From Rhizocola hellebori (lineage in GTDB: Bacteria; Actinomycetota; Actinomycetes; Mycobacteriales; Micromonosporaceae), in contig NZ_BONY01000020.1 of NCBI RefSeq assembly GCF_016862955.1, positions 82,639 to 146,638 on the forward strand: 64,000 nucleotides of DNA. The letters run 5' to 3'. The notes beneath the pieces were generated by a model. The model ran no database searches. It had not been told where the DNA came from and was given only the letters and a program-made list of their open reading frames with translations. Below are positions 22,994 through 31,499 of the stretch, piece by piece (positions within the stretch are counted from its first letter, which is position 1; each line of letters begins with the position of its first letter). The translations under genes were made by a program, and so were the position numbers.

Positions 22994-23051
22994 TGCACGT
23001 GCATCCGCGCTTGCATTTGCATCGTGCAGGAGGCATCATAACGCATGTGCA
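22994..23051. promoter_or_regulatory. Cluster of TGCA repeats in the divergent promoter region
   Basis: The tetranucleotide TGCA occurs six times in 58 bp (at 22994, 23000, 23012, 23018, 23025 and 23048), several within TTGCAT or GTGCAT, between the DUF397 gene and the GGDEF gene. It is a likely multi-site operator for the XRE regulator; this is inference from position and density. Confidence 0.45.
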
Positions 23052-23181
23052 TTGGCTGCCCCGTCGTCATTTGGCGGCGCCTTGCCAGCCGACCAGATGA
23101 TCGGCCGCAGTAGGACCGAGGCTCCACCTCAACCGAATAGCCACCGGTGCCACGGGGCTACAGCGCGGAAAGGGGGAAACA

Positions 23182-23925
23182 ATGGACCCATTCACGATCG
23201 CGGCCGGGGCAGCCACCACAGCGTCCATGGTTGCCACCTTCTGGTTCCGAAGCCGGGCCCGGCGCTGCCAGGCCGAATCTGCCTTGCAGCGCAAGGAAAA
23301 CCAGGCGGAAAGGAACGCGGCTCACCACGACCCGCTGACCGGACTGCTCAACCGGCGCACGTTCTACCAATTCGCCACGGCACAACTGGCCGATCCCCCC
23401 GCTCGGTCCTTGGTTGCCGTGCTGGTGAACATGGACGGTTTCACCCGCATCAACACCGCGTATGGGCACCGCGTGGGAGACCAGTTACTGACCTCCCTCG
23501 CACGGCGATTCGCCGACTACATCACGGGAAACCTCGTCGCGCGCGTCGACGGGGATGAGTTCGCGGCTCTGCTGCCCTGCTCCGCCGCGCCGGGAGGGGG
23601 CGTCTATCCGGACGCCCGCTCCCTGTCCCGGCTCATGGCCGCCCCCATCTGGGCCGGGGGACATTATCTGCAGGTCACCGCCTCCGTGGGCCTTGCCACG
23701 GTGACCGGCCCGGCCGACGTCGATGACGTCATGTGCCGGGCCGCGGTGGCCATGCGGAGCGCGAAAGCCGCTGCCCGCACCAGACCTGCCCCACCGACCA
23801 TGACGATTCATGGAACCAGCTTCCGGTACCCGGCGCCGAGCCGAGTCAATGCGCACATCCTCCCCAGGCGCCGCCGGCGCCGGGTCCGGAGCTTCCGCGT
23901 CCGCCTCTCCGCCGGCAGAACCTAA
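23182..23925 (+). CDS. GGDEF-domain protein with DGDEF motif
   Basis: A 247-residue protein with an N-terminal hydrophobic segment (TIAAGAATTASMVATFWF), DPLTGLLNRRTFYQ and a motif RVDGDEF where RxGGDEF is expected. The first Gly of the active-site loop is Asp, so cyclase activity is uncertain; such variants may be receptors or weak enzymes. The C-terminus is very basic (RRRRRRVRSFRVR). ATG at 23182 follows AAAGGGGGAAAC. It is the second GGDEF gene in the window, and is followed after 36 bp by the PPC-domain gene, with which it may be co-transcribed. Confidence 0.87.
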   Translation: MDPFTIAAGAATTASMVATFWFRSRARRCQAESALQRKENQAERNAAHHDPLTGLLNRRTFYQFATAQLADPPARSLVAVLVNMDGFTRINTAYGHRVGDQLLTSLARRFADYITGNLVARVDGDEFAALLPCSAAPGGGVYPDARSLSRLMAAPIWAGGHYLQVTASVGLATVTGPADVDDVMCRAAVAMRSAKAAARTRPAPPTMTIHGTSFRYPAPSRVNAHILPRRRRRRVRSFRVRLSAGRT

Positions 23926-23961
23926 GGCGGGCAGGGTCTTCCTTCACCCTAGGGAGGAACC

Positions 23962-24303
23962 GTGATCCTACTTTCCGTCGCCTCAGGCGAAGAGGTCATG
24001 GAGACCATCAGCCGCAAGCTCGAGGAACTCGACATCCTCGACGGCGCGATCGTCTCTCTCATCGGCGCTGTGGAGGGATGCGCCATCAGCACGATGGCCA
24101 TGGACGACGCCACCAGCGACATCATCATCGAGTACCCGCAGCCGCTGGAGTTCTCCGGCACCGGAGAGATCGTCGACGGCAAGGTGCACCTGCACGTGGT
24201 GTGCGGGGCCGAGGGCAACCAGACCGTCTCCGGTCACCTGCACTGGGCCAACGTCAAGAACTTCTACGTCAACGCCTACGTGCTGCCGCTGACACATAGG
24301 TAA
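23962..24303 (+). CDS. PPC/DUF296-domain protein
   Basis: A 113-residue protein matching the PPC (plants and prokaryotes conserved, DUF296) domain alone: EVMETISRKLEELDILDGAIVSLIGAVEGC, then VHLHVVCG and GHLHWANVKNFYVNAYVLPL. In plants the domain is attached to AT-hooks; bacterial single-domain versions are trimeric and of unclear role. GTG start at 23962 with AGGGAGGAAC directly before it. It follows the GGDEF gene closely. Confidence 0.9.
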   Translation: MILLSVASGEEVMETISRKLEELDILDGAIVSLIGAVEGCAISTMAMDDATSDIIIEYPQPLEFSGTGEIVDGKVHLHVVCGAEGNQTVSGHLHWANVKNFYVNAYVLPLTHR

Positions 24304-24347
24304 CTTGCCCGATGTGCTAAGCGGCCATCACCGGCAGGCTCGAGCGC

Positions 24348-25118
24348 ATGAGCACCTATGAGCTGTCCACACGGGCCGCGGAGTTCTACGAGTCCACCTT
24401 TGTCCCGGCGCTGTTTCGGCGATGGGCCGAACACCTTGTCGCGCAAGCGGATCCGGCGCAGGGCGACAACGTGCTCGACGTCGCCTGCGGCACCGGGATC
24501 GTGGCCCGCACGGCCGCCGCGGGTGGCGCGTCGGCAACCGGAGTGGACCTCAATCCGGCCATGCTGAGCGTGGCCAAGCGCCTTGCCCCGAGCCTGAACT
24601 GGGTTCAAGGCGACGCGGCCGCGCTGCCTTTTGCCGAGGATTCCTTTGACTTGGTACTGAGTCAAGCCGCCATGATGTTCTTCCCCGACCGCGTCGGCGC
24701 CCTGGCCCAGATGCGCCGGGTGGCCAAGCCCGGCGCGCGGGTGCTGATCCAGGTCCCGGGCAGGCTCACGCACAGCCCCGGCTACGCCGCGCTCGCCGAC
24801 GTGGTGAGCCGGCACGCCGGTCCCGAGGCGGTGGAGCTGATCGCCTCCTACTTCGCCGCGGGCGACCCCGATCAGCTGACCGCACAGGCCGAACAGGCCG
24901 GGCTGACCGTCACCGGCGCGGGCAACTGGATGAGCGCCACCCGCCTGCCCGGCCTGCAAAGCTTCCTCGACGTCGAGCTGCTGCCGATCGCCGAGCGCGT
25001 CGACGATGACGTGCGGGCGCGGATAGTGGAGGACTGCCGAATCTCCTTGGCGCCCTTCATCTCCGGCGAAGGCATCGCCGCCCCGATCGAGGTGCTGCTG
25101 CTGACCGCGCGGGCGTGA
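24348..25118 (+). CDS. Class I SAM-dependent methyltransferase
   Basis: A 256-residue methyltransferase of the UbiE/MenG-like superfamily. SAM-binding motif I is VLDVACGTGIVAR, followed by GVDLNPAMLSVA, VQGDAAALPFAEDSFDLVLSQ and the post-motif MRRVAKPGARVLIQVPG. The substrate cannot be predicted; residues after 150 are the variable lid. Starts at ATG 24348, 44 bp after the PPC gene, and ends convergent with the secreted protein at 25129. Confidence 0.93.
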   Translation: MSTYELSTRAAEFYESTFVPALFRRWAEHLVAQADPAQGDNVLDVACGTGIVARTAAAGGASATGVDLNPAMLSVAKRLAPSLNWVQGDAAALPFAEDSFDLVLSQAAMMFFPDRVGALAQMRRVAKPGARVLIQVPGRLTHSPGYAALADVVSRHAGPEAVELIASYFAAGDPDQLTAQAEQAGLTVTGAGNWMSATRLPGLQSFLDVELLPIAERVDDDVRARIVEDCRISLAPFISGEGIAAPIEVLLLTARA

Positions 25119-25128
25119 GCCGAGGTGA

Positions 25129-26037
25129 TCAGCTGGTCAGCGTCGCCGTGGCCGATCCGCCGAAGTTGCTGCGCACGGTGATGACCTGTGGATTGGTCAC
25201 CCAGCCGCGCTGGTCGGAATAGCGCCCACCGCCGTTGTTGGTCAGGGTGAACATGAACCCGCCCGACTGGGTGAACACGGACAGGATCGCGTTCGGGTTG
25301 GTGCTGGTGGCTTCGATGGTGAGCAGGCCCCGCTTCCACCTGGCCTTCGTGATCGCCACCCGGTCCGCGGGGGCCGGCGCCCCGGGGGTCAAGGTGATCG
25401 TCGTGGTGCGCGTGATGGCGAACCAGCTGGCGGTGATCGAAACCGTGGTGTTCGCGGCTACCGCGGCGGTGGTCACCGGGAACGCGCCGGTGGACGCGCC
25501 GCCGTTGACAACGGTCTCCGACGGGACCCCGACCAGGGCCGGGTTGCTGGACGAAAGCTGAACGACCGCACCGTTGGTGGCGCCGGTGAAGGTCACCGTG
25601 CCGGTCGCCGCGCTGCCGCCGGTGAGGGTCGACGGGGTCACCGACACCGCCGACAGCGATGGTCCCGGCGGCGTCGCCGCGTTGACGGAAAGATTGGCCT
25701 GGCGCGGAACATTCTGGATGGCGGCGGTGATCTGCACGATGGTCGGCGGCGCGGCGGCGTTCGTCGTGATCGTGAACGTGACGGTCCCCTGCCCGGCGGG
25801 CGCGACGACCGACGGCGGCACCGAGGCGACACCGGGATCGCTGCTGAAGAGCAGAACCGTGGTGGGGGTCGCATCCAGCGGGATCAGCGTGACCGTCCCG
25901 AGCGCGGAGGCGCCGTCGCGGACCTGTGACGGCGAGACGGACAGGGCCGAAATGATGCCCTGGGCCTGGGCACCGGCCGGGGCCAGGAAGACTGCGGCCA
26001 AGGTCGATACCATGGCGAGAACGGCAACGCGTCGCAT
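25129..26037 (-). CDS. Secreted protein with Ig-like repeats
   Basis: A 302-residue exported protein. The signal peptide (MRRVAVLAMVSTLAAVFLAPAGAQA) is followed by two bacterial Ig-like repeats of about 95 residues (VSPSQVRDGASALGTVTL... and VTPSTLTGGSAATGTVTF...), each with alternating strands, and a C-terminal domain (ADRVAITKARWKRGLLTIEATSTNPNAILSVF). The ATG at 26037 was chosen because it begins the signal peptide. A perfect 13-bp palindrome lies 36 bp upstream. Likely surface or matrix protein; no enzymatic motif is visible. Confidence 0.88.
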   Translation of the reverse strand: MRRVAVLAMVSTLAAVFLAPAGAQAQGIISALSVSPSQVRDGASALGTVTLIPLDATPTTVLLFSSDPGVASVPPSVVAPAGQGTVTFTITTNAAAPPTIVQITAAIQNVPRQANLSVNAATPPGPSLSAVSVTPSTLTGGSAATGTVTFTGATNGAVVQLSSSNPALVGVPSETVVNGGASTGAFPVTTAAVAANTTVSITASWFAITRTTTITLTPGAPAPADRVAITKARWKRGLLTIEATSTNPNAILSVFTQSGGFMFTLTNNGGGRYSDQRGWVTNPQVITVRSNFGGSATATLTS

Positions 26038-26072
26038 AAAACTGCCCACGAAGGAAAGCCGGGAACGGTTCA

Positions 26073-26085
26073 GACCTAATAGGTC
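26073..26085. promoter_or_regulatory. GACCTAATAGGTC palindrome
   Basis: A perfect 6-1-6 palindrome upstream of the secreted Ig-like gene and overlapping the 3' end of the GH3 gene. On the minus strand it reads GACCTATTAGGTCTG. The same 15 bases, apart from the central base, occur at 49535 upstream of an LPLTG surface protein, so it is likely an operator shared by exported-protein genes. Confidence 0.5.
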
Positions 26086-27872
26086 AGCCCGAACCCGAGA
26101 GGGAACAGCACCGCTTTGCCGTCGCCGGTGTTGGCCGGCTGCCCGCCGTCGACGGGCCAGGCCACCGGCAGCTTGCCGGTCGGGGAGACGCGTCCGAACA
26201 GCACATCGGCGACACCGGCGCCCTCCGAGCCGGGCAGCCATCCGGCCACCAGCGCGTCCCAGCCGGGCAGGTGGGCGGCCACGTCCATGGGCCTCCCGGA
26301 GATGAGCACCACGATCACCGGTACCCCGGAAGCCTTCAGCGAAGCCAGAACAGCGACATCGCCCGGGTCGAGCCGGACACCTTCCGGGCGGTCGCCCTGA
26401 TATTCGGCGTAGGGCAACTCGCCGATCACCGCGATCGCGGCACTGTAGCTGCGGTCTATACCGGCACCGTCGGCGGCGAAGGTGATCTGCGCGCCGGGGC
26501 CGGCCACCTCGCGGATGCCTTGCAGCACACTGGTCGCGCCCGGCACCGGGCCCGGCCCGCCCTGCCAGGAAAGCGTCCAGCCGCCGCTGGAGTTGCCCGT
26601 GTTGTCGGCGCTGCGCCCGGCGACGAAAAGCTTGCCCGCGCGCGGCTTGAGCGGCAGCACGCCGGAGTTCTTGAGCAGCACCTGCGATTTGGCGACGGCT
26701 TCGCGGGCCAGCGCGCGATGCGCGGCGCCACCGAAGGTGTCGGTGTTACGCCCGGTCTTGACCTGCTCGAAAAGCTGGTACTCGATCTTCTTGGTGAGGA
26801 TGCGCCGGTTGGCGTCGTCGATGCGGGCCATCGTCACCCGTCCCGCGTCGACCTCCTCCTTGAGCAGGCGCAGGAATTCGCCCCACTGCTGCGGCACCAT
26901 CGCCATGTCGATGCCGGCATTGATCGCCGTGCGCACGTCCACAGCGGACAGTCCCTTCACCCCGTCGATCTGATCCATCCCGTTCCAGTCCGAGACCACG
27001 AACCCGCCGAACTTGAGCTCGTCCTTGAGCACCTTGGTGATCAGCTGCTCGCTGCCGTGCACCTTGTCGCCGTTCCAGCTGGAGAACGAGACCATCACCG
27101 AGGCGACATCGCGTTTGACGGCCGCCTCGAACGGCGGCAGGTGGATCGCGCGCAGCTGCTCCAGGCTCAGCTGCGTGTCGCCCTGATCCTTGCCGCCGGT
27201 CGTTCCGCCGTCGCCCAGGTAGTGCTTCGCCGTCGCCATCACCTGCTGGCTCTGGATTCCGGTGATGATGCCCGACATCGACGCCACCACCGCCGGGTCT
27301 TCGCTGAACGACTCGTAGGTGCGCCCCCACCGGTCGTCGCGGGCCACGCACAGGCACGGCGCGAAGGTCCAGTGCACACCGGTTTCGGCGACCTCCTGCG
27401 CGACGGCCTGGCCTATCCGGATCACCAGGTCGGCGTCGCGGGTCGCGCCCAGCCCGATGTTGTGCGGGAACACGGTCGCCCCGGCGACGTTGTTGTGCCC
27501 GTGCACCGCGTCGGCGCCATAAAGGAACGGGATTCCCAGCGGGGTCGCCAGCGCCGCCCGCTGATAGGCGTCGACCATCGCCACCCAGCCGCCGCGGTCG
27601 TTGGGCCGGGGCACCGAACCGCCGCCGGACAGCACCGACCCGATCCGGAACTCGGTGACCTCGGAAGGGGTGATCGAACCCCGCTCGGCCTGGGTCATCT
27701 GGCCCAGCTTGTCGGCCAGGCTCATCCTCGACATCAGGTCTGCCACGCGCTGGGCCACCGGAAGCGACGCGTCGCGGTAGGGCGCTTGCGCCGTGTCCTG
27801 CGGCGGCTGGTCGTCACACGACGCCGCGGCGGTGAACAGCAGGACCAGTACCAGCAAGTATTTCGATATCAT
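26076..27872 (-). CDS. GH3 family beta-glycosidase, lipoprotein
   Basis: A 598-residue glycoside hydrolase family 3 enzyme anchored as a lipoprotein (MISKYLLVLVLLFTAAASC, Cys19). N-terminal GH3 barrel (VADLMSRMSLADKLGQMTQAERG, ATAKHYLGDGGT) with catalytic nucleophile Asp295 in VVSDWNG, then a C-terminal domain (AVAKSQVLLKNSGVLPLKP, GWLPGSEGAGVADVLFG). Expected to release glucose or related units from beta-glucans at the cell surface. Start ATG 27872 overlaps the stop of the upstream propeller-like gene as ATGA, so the two are translationally linked. It is divergent in direction from the LacI/mannosidase operon nearby. Confidence 0.95.
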   Translation of the reverse strand: MISKYLLVLVLLFTAAASCDDQPPQDTAQAPYRDASLPVAQRVADLMSRMSLADKLGQMTQAERGSITPSEVTEFRIGSVLSGGGSVPRPNDRGGWVAMVDAYQRAALATPLGIPFLYGADAVHGHNNVAGATVFPHNIGLGATRDADLVIRIGQAVAQEVAETGVHWTFAPCLCVARDDRWGRTYESFSEDPAVVASMSGIITGIQSQQVMATAKHYLGDGGTTGGKDQGDTQLSLEQLRAIHLPPFEAAVKRDVASVMVSFSSWNGDKVHGSEQLITKVLKDELKFGGFVVSDWNGMDQIDGVKGLSAVDVRTAINAGIDMAMVPQQWGEFLRLLKEEVDAGRVTMARIDDANRRILTKKIEYQLFEQVKTGRNTDTFGGAAHRALAREAVAKSQVLLKNSGVLPLKPRAGKLFVAGRSADNTGNSSGGWTLSWQGGPGPVPGATSVLQGIREVAGPGAQITFAADGAGIDRSYSAAIAVIGELPYAEYQGDRPEGVRLDPGDVAVLASLKASGVPVIVVLISGRPMDVAAHLPGWDALVAGWLPGSEGAGVADVLFGRVSPTGKLPVAWPVDGGQPANTGDGKAVLFPLGFGLTY

Positions 27873-28978
27873 GGGCACGTCCATACGTCGAAGCCCAGTT
27901 TGACACCGGGAGTTTTCGTCATCCATCGACTCTTCCCAATGCCAACGACACTCGGTGGTGTGCCGTCCGGGTAGTGAATTGGCCCACGGGCTTGCAGCGT
28001 GTCGACGTCGACGAGCCAGTGTTCCACTTCGGTCGCGCGGATGCCGCTGATGCTGGCGATGCCGGTGGCCACGACGATGGTGCGCTCGTCGACCGCCCCG
28101 ATCTCCTTGGCCTCCCAGCGAACGACGTCCTTGTCCTCGTGTGCGGAGTGCTGCATGGCCAGCAGCGTGCCGATGACCTTCGTGTCGTCGAACCGGTGCA
28201 GGCTCAGCTCTTCTTCGGCGCTGTGACCGATGGTGGCGTAGGTGCGCCCGGACGGGAGGATGCCGATGAGCATCTCGTCGTCCTGCCCGATGTGTTCGGC
28301 CTGCAGCCGGCCGTCTTTGAGCTGTCCTAACCAGATCACCGACCCGTCCTGACCCTCGCCCACGTTGAGCGCCATCCGCGACGGGTCCGGGTGCGGAAAC
28401 TGAAATGACCCACCCGCATCGGTATCGGTGGCGATCCGGCCGAGCACACCTGCGTCGGCGGCATCCACGACAAGCCATTGCTCGTGACCGCCCCACGGGT
28501 CGTGATCGGAGGGCAGCTCATCGCCGGGCAAAGGACCTCGCAAATGCAGCCAGACCGTCCGGCCATCGCCGGACACCCGGGCCGAGCCGCTCTCCGGATG
28601 CCGATGATCACGGTCGTCGGCATATTCCGCATAGCTGCCGTGCTGCGCCAGGCACGACCCTTCCCAGCAGGAGTGCCTTACCTCCCAACGCATCCCGCCG
28701 CCGGCGTCGACGGCTTGCACCGCATGCACGCCGCTGAAGACGGCGAAGCTCAAGTCGGGGCTGGCCGAGCTGGTGCCCACCCGCCACGGCCACGGCGCCG
28801 CAAACACCGTGGCGTCGGTCTCACCGTCGATGGCCCGGTCGAGGTCATAGGCGAACAGCTGCGTGTCGGTGCGGGCCAGCACCAGAACACGATCTGGCCA
28901 GCACTGCACCGAAAGCCGAACATCCTCGTCAGGCGGGGCAAGGGCGACCGAGGCGAGGAGGCGGGCCGGGGTGCTCAC
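27869..28978 (-). CDS. Propeller-like protein coupled to GH3, unknown function
   Basis: A 369-residue cytosolic-looking protein without signal peptide. It has repeated beta-strand units (LFAYDLDRAIDG, WLVVDAADAGVLGRIATD, LSLHRFDDTKVIGTLL) in the manner of WD/YVTN-type propellers. No enzyme motif is recognised. It overlaps the GH3 lipoprotein by 4 bp and ends upstream of the LacI gene in divergent orientation (49 bp apart). Its partnership with a GH3 is unexpected because one product is secreted and the other is not. Confidence 0.8.
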   Translation of the reverse strand: MSTPARLLASVALAPPDEDVRLSVQCWPDRVLVLARTDTQLFAYDLDRAIDGETDATVFAAPWPWRVGTSSASPDLSFAVFSGVHAVQAVDAGGGMRWEVRHSCWEGSCLAQHGSYAEYADDRDHRHPESGSARVSGDGRTVWLHLRGPLPGDELPSDHDPWGGHEQWLVVDAADAGVLGRIATDTDAGGSFQFPHPDPSRMALNVGEGQDGSVIWLGQLKDGRLQAEHIGQDDEMLIGILPSGRTYATIGHSAEEELSLHRFDDTKVIGTLLAMQHSAHEDKDVVRWEAKEIGAVDERTIVVATGIASISGIRATEVEHWLVDVDTLQARGPIHYPDGTPPSVVGIGKSRWMTKTPGVKLGFDVWTCP

Positions 28979-29027
28979 CCGAGCATGGTCTCATGTGGGC
29001 GGTCTTCGCGCGGGGTACGATCCGCGG

Positions 29028-30020
29028 ATGCGTTTTCGCGGCGATCGGCCCCGCATCGGCCAGGTGGCGCAGCTCGCCGGGGTCAGCGCCACCACCGTGT
29101 CGCACGCGCTCAACGGAAGGCGGCCAGTGTCGGAGGCGACACGGCAGCGCATCCTGGACGCGATCGACCAGCTGGGGTACAGGCCCAACGTGGTCGCCCG
29201 GGGGCTGCGCGCGGGGCGCAGCATGACGATCGGGCTGGTGATCCCGGACATCACCAACCCGTTCTATCCGTTGCTGGCGCGCGGGTTGCAGGACGTGCTG
29301 GGCCCGGCGGGCTATGACGAGATAATCACGAACACCAATGGCGATCGTGACCTGGAACGCGCCGCGCTGGACAAGATGATTTCGCGCCAGGTCGACGCCG
29401 TGGCCTTCGCCGTGTTCGACACCCACGCCGAGGATCTGCAGCCGGTCATCGAGGCGGGGATTCCGGTGCTGCGCTTGGGCGGGCGGCTGGCTCAGCGGGG
29501 CGTGGATCTGCTGCACACCGACGATGAGGGCGCCGCGGCCGAGGCAACCCGGTACCTGATCGGGCGCGGCTACCGGCGCATCGCGTTCATCTGCGGGCCC
29601 GCCGCGCAGGGCCCGGCTGCGGAAAGGGTGGCCGGATACCGTGTGGCGCTGGGCAAGCCCGGCATCGTCGAGCACACCGAATTCAGCCGGGCCGGTGGCG
29701 CGCAGGGCATGCTGCGCCTGCTGGAGCGCAGGCACGTGCCGGATGCGGTGCTCTGCGCCAACGACATGATGGCGATCGGAGCGCTGGACGTGGCCCGGCA
29801 GCACGCCATCGAGGTGCCCGATCAGCTGGCCGTGATGGGTTTTGACGACATCGAGGCGGCGAGCCTGATCTCGCCCCAATTGACTACGATGGCCAACCCG
29901 GCCCGCGAGATCGGCCGGGCGGCCGGCGGGCTGCTGCTGGATAGGTTGTCGGGCAACGAAACCGGCCCGCCCCGGGAGATCGTGGTCCCGGCCCGGCTGG
30001 TGGCCCGTCAGTCTGCTTAG
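29028..30020 (+). CDS. LacI-family transcriptional regulator
   Basis: A 330-residue repressor: N-terminal HTH (RIGQVAQLAGVSATTVSHALNGRRPVSEATRQRI) with the hinge YRPNVVARGLRAGRS, and a periplasmic-binding-like sensor (IGLVIPDITNPFYPLLARGLQD, ...DAVLCANDMMAIGALD). It probably controls the adjacent ABC transporter and alpha-mannosidase operon in response to a sugar. The ATG at 29028 begins 7 residues before the HTH; the longer frame from 28863 is not supported. Confidence 0.94.
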   Translation: MRFRGDRPRIGQVAQLAGVSATTVSHALNGRRPVSEATRQRILDAIDQLGYRPNVVARGLRAGRSMTIGLVIPDITNPFYPLLARGLQDVLGPAGYDEIITNTNGDRDLERAALDKMISRQVDAVAFAVFDTHAEDLQPVIEAGIPVLRLGGRLAQRGVDLLHTDDEGAAAEATRYLIGRGYRRIAFICGPAAQGPAAERVAGYRVALGKPGIVEHTEFSRAGGAQGMLRLLERRHVPDAVLCANDMMAIGALDVARQHAIEVPDQLAVMGFDDIEAASLISPQLTTMANPAREIGRAAGGLLLDRLSGNETGPPREIVVPARLVARQSA

Positions 30021-30034
30021 GACAAAGACCGCTC

Positions 30035-30092
30035 TTGACTTCGGCCCGGTTACGGGTAGATTGCGGGGCACCAAGTCTTAACGATTTGCTAA
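30035..30092 (+). promoter_or_regulatory. Promoter and LacI-type operator of the mannoside operon
   Basis: TTGACT (30035-30040) and TAGATT (30057-30062), separated by 16 bp, fit a sigma-70-type promoter. Downstream, 30078-30092 reads TTAACGATTTGCTAA, an imperfect palindrome of LacI-operator type (five of seven half-site positions symmetrical). Its position after the -10 box suits repression by blocking elongation or open-complex formation. Confidence 0.55.
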
Positions 30093-30140
30093 CCCCGAGT
30101 CCAGGCCGCTCACTGGGCTGTCGCGAAGGAGAGCAGACCC

Positions 30141-31499
30141 GTGAACGGACCCAGAGCGCGCGCTATCGCCGTTGCCGCAACGATCGCGCTGGCGCTGAGC
30201 ACGACCGCCTGTAGCGACGACGACCCGGCGTCAGCGACCCCCACCCTGGAAATGTGGACCTTCAAACGCACCCATGTGGCGGCGCTGCAAGAGGTTGCCA
30301 CCGCCTTCAAAACCAAGACAGGCATCACCGTAAATATTCAGGCATTCACACCTGATGACGTCTTTACGGCGAAGATTCAGAGCGCGGCACAAACCAAGGA
30401 CCTACCCGACGTGCTCGAGCTGCACGCCGGCGGCGAGGACATGCGAGTGGGCGGAGCGGGCCTGCTCGCTGACCTTGCCGGCGACTTCGCCGGGCCGGGC
30501 CTGGACAGATTCCTCACCACGACCCGGCAGGCCGGCCTGGTCACCGAGGAACGCAAGGCCAAGACCGAGGAACTCAAGGATGCCAAGGTGGGCACGCTCT
30601 ACAGCGTCCCGTTCACGGCCGGGACCTTCGGCATCGTCTACGGCAACCGGGAAAAGATGCAAGCGGCCGGGCTCAACCCGGACTCCCCGCCCAAGACGTG
30701 GGAGCAGTTCCTCAGCTACCTGCAGGCCACCACAAAGGTTGACGCCAAACAGGGCGGGCTTTCGCTGGGGCTCAAGGTGAGCCAGACCGGCTTCAACTGG
30801 ATCTACGAGCAGCTCGCCTTCGCCTACCTGGGCGAAGCCCGCTTCCAGGCGCTGTTCGCCAAGGACGGCCAGCGGTTCGCCGCCCCCGACGCGGTGAAAA
30901 CCCTTGAGCTGTATAGCCAGCTGACACCCTATTGGATCCCTGGGGTGTCAGCGCTGGGCATCGACGAGGCGGATGTGGCCTTCGCGCAGGGCAAGTCGGC
31001 GTTCAACGTGGGCGGCACCTTCACCATGGCGTTCCTGGCCCAGAACGGCATGACGCCGGAGAAGATGGTCACCTTCCCGATCCCGCCGCCGGCTGGTGGC
31101 AAGGTCAGCGACCTTCGCCTGGCCGCGCTCGCGCTCACCGGGCTGTCGGTCACCTCCACCACCAAGGACAAAGCGGCGGCGGTGAAGTGGGTCGACTTCC
31201 TCAGCTCGGCCGAGGGCGCGGCGATCTTCGCGAAGTCGTCGCTGGACCTTCCCGCCACCGATCTGGGCGCGCAGGCGCAAGCCCTGCTCGGGCCGAAACT
31301 TGCTGCGCTGCAACAGTATTTCACCGGCCCGAAGGAGTCGACCTACGACGCGGCCAACCGCTCGTTCCGGCCACCGGACTACGACGAGGTTCCCGTCGGC
31401 ACCGCGCTGCTGAAACTGTCCCCACTCAAGGAGGCCGGCGCGGCGGCGACCGGTGCCCAGCTCGACAGCGTCATCGCCGCCATGTGGGTCAAAAAGTAG
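30141..31499 (+). CDS. Sugar ABC transporter substrate-binding lipoprotein
   Basis: A 452-residue family 1 extracellular solute-binding protein. Signal peptide with lipobox (ALSTTAC, Cys24), then LEMWTFKRTHVAALQEVATAFKTKTGI, VYGNREKMQAAGL, and a C-terminal region ending VIAAMWVKK. GTG start at 30141 with AAGGAG ten bases upstream. Its stop overlaps the next permease start by one base. Binds an oligosaccharide; the downstream GH38 suggests a mannose-containing ligand. Confidence 0.94.
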   Translation: MNGPRARAIAVAATIALALSTTACSDDDPASATPTLEMWTFKRTHVAALQEVATAFKTKTGITVNIQAFTPDDVFTAKIQSAAQTKDLPDVLELHAGGEDMRVGGAGLLADLAGDFAGPGLDRFLTTTRQAGLVTEERKAKTEELKDAKVGTLYSVPFTAGTFGIVYGNREKMQAAGLNPDSPPKTWEQFLSYLQATTKVDAKQGGLSLGLKVSQTGFNWIYEQLAFAYLGEARFQALFAKDGQRFAAPDAVKTLELYSQLTPYWIPGVSALGIDEADVAFAQGKSAFNVGGTFTMAFLAQNGMTPEKMVTFPIPPPAGGKVSDLRLAALALTGLSVTSTTKDKAAAVKWVDFLSSAEGAAIFAKSSLDLPATDLGAQAQALLGPKLAALQQYFTGPKESTYDAANRSFRPPDYDEVPVGTALLKLSPLKEAGAAATGAQLDSVIAAMWVKK

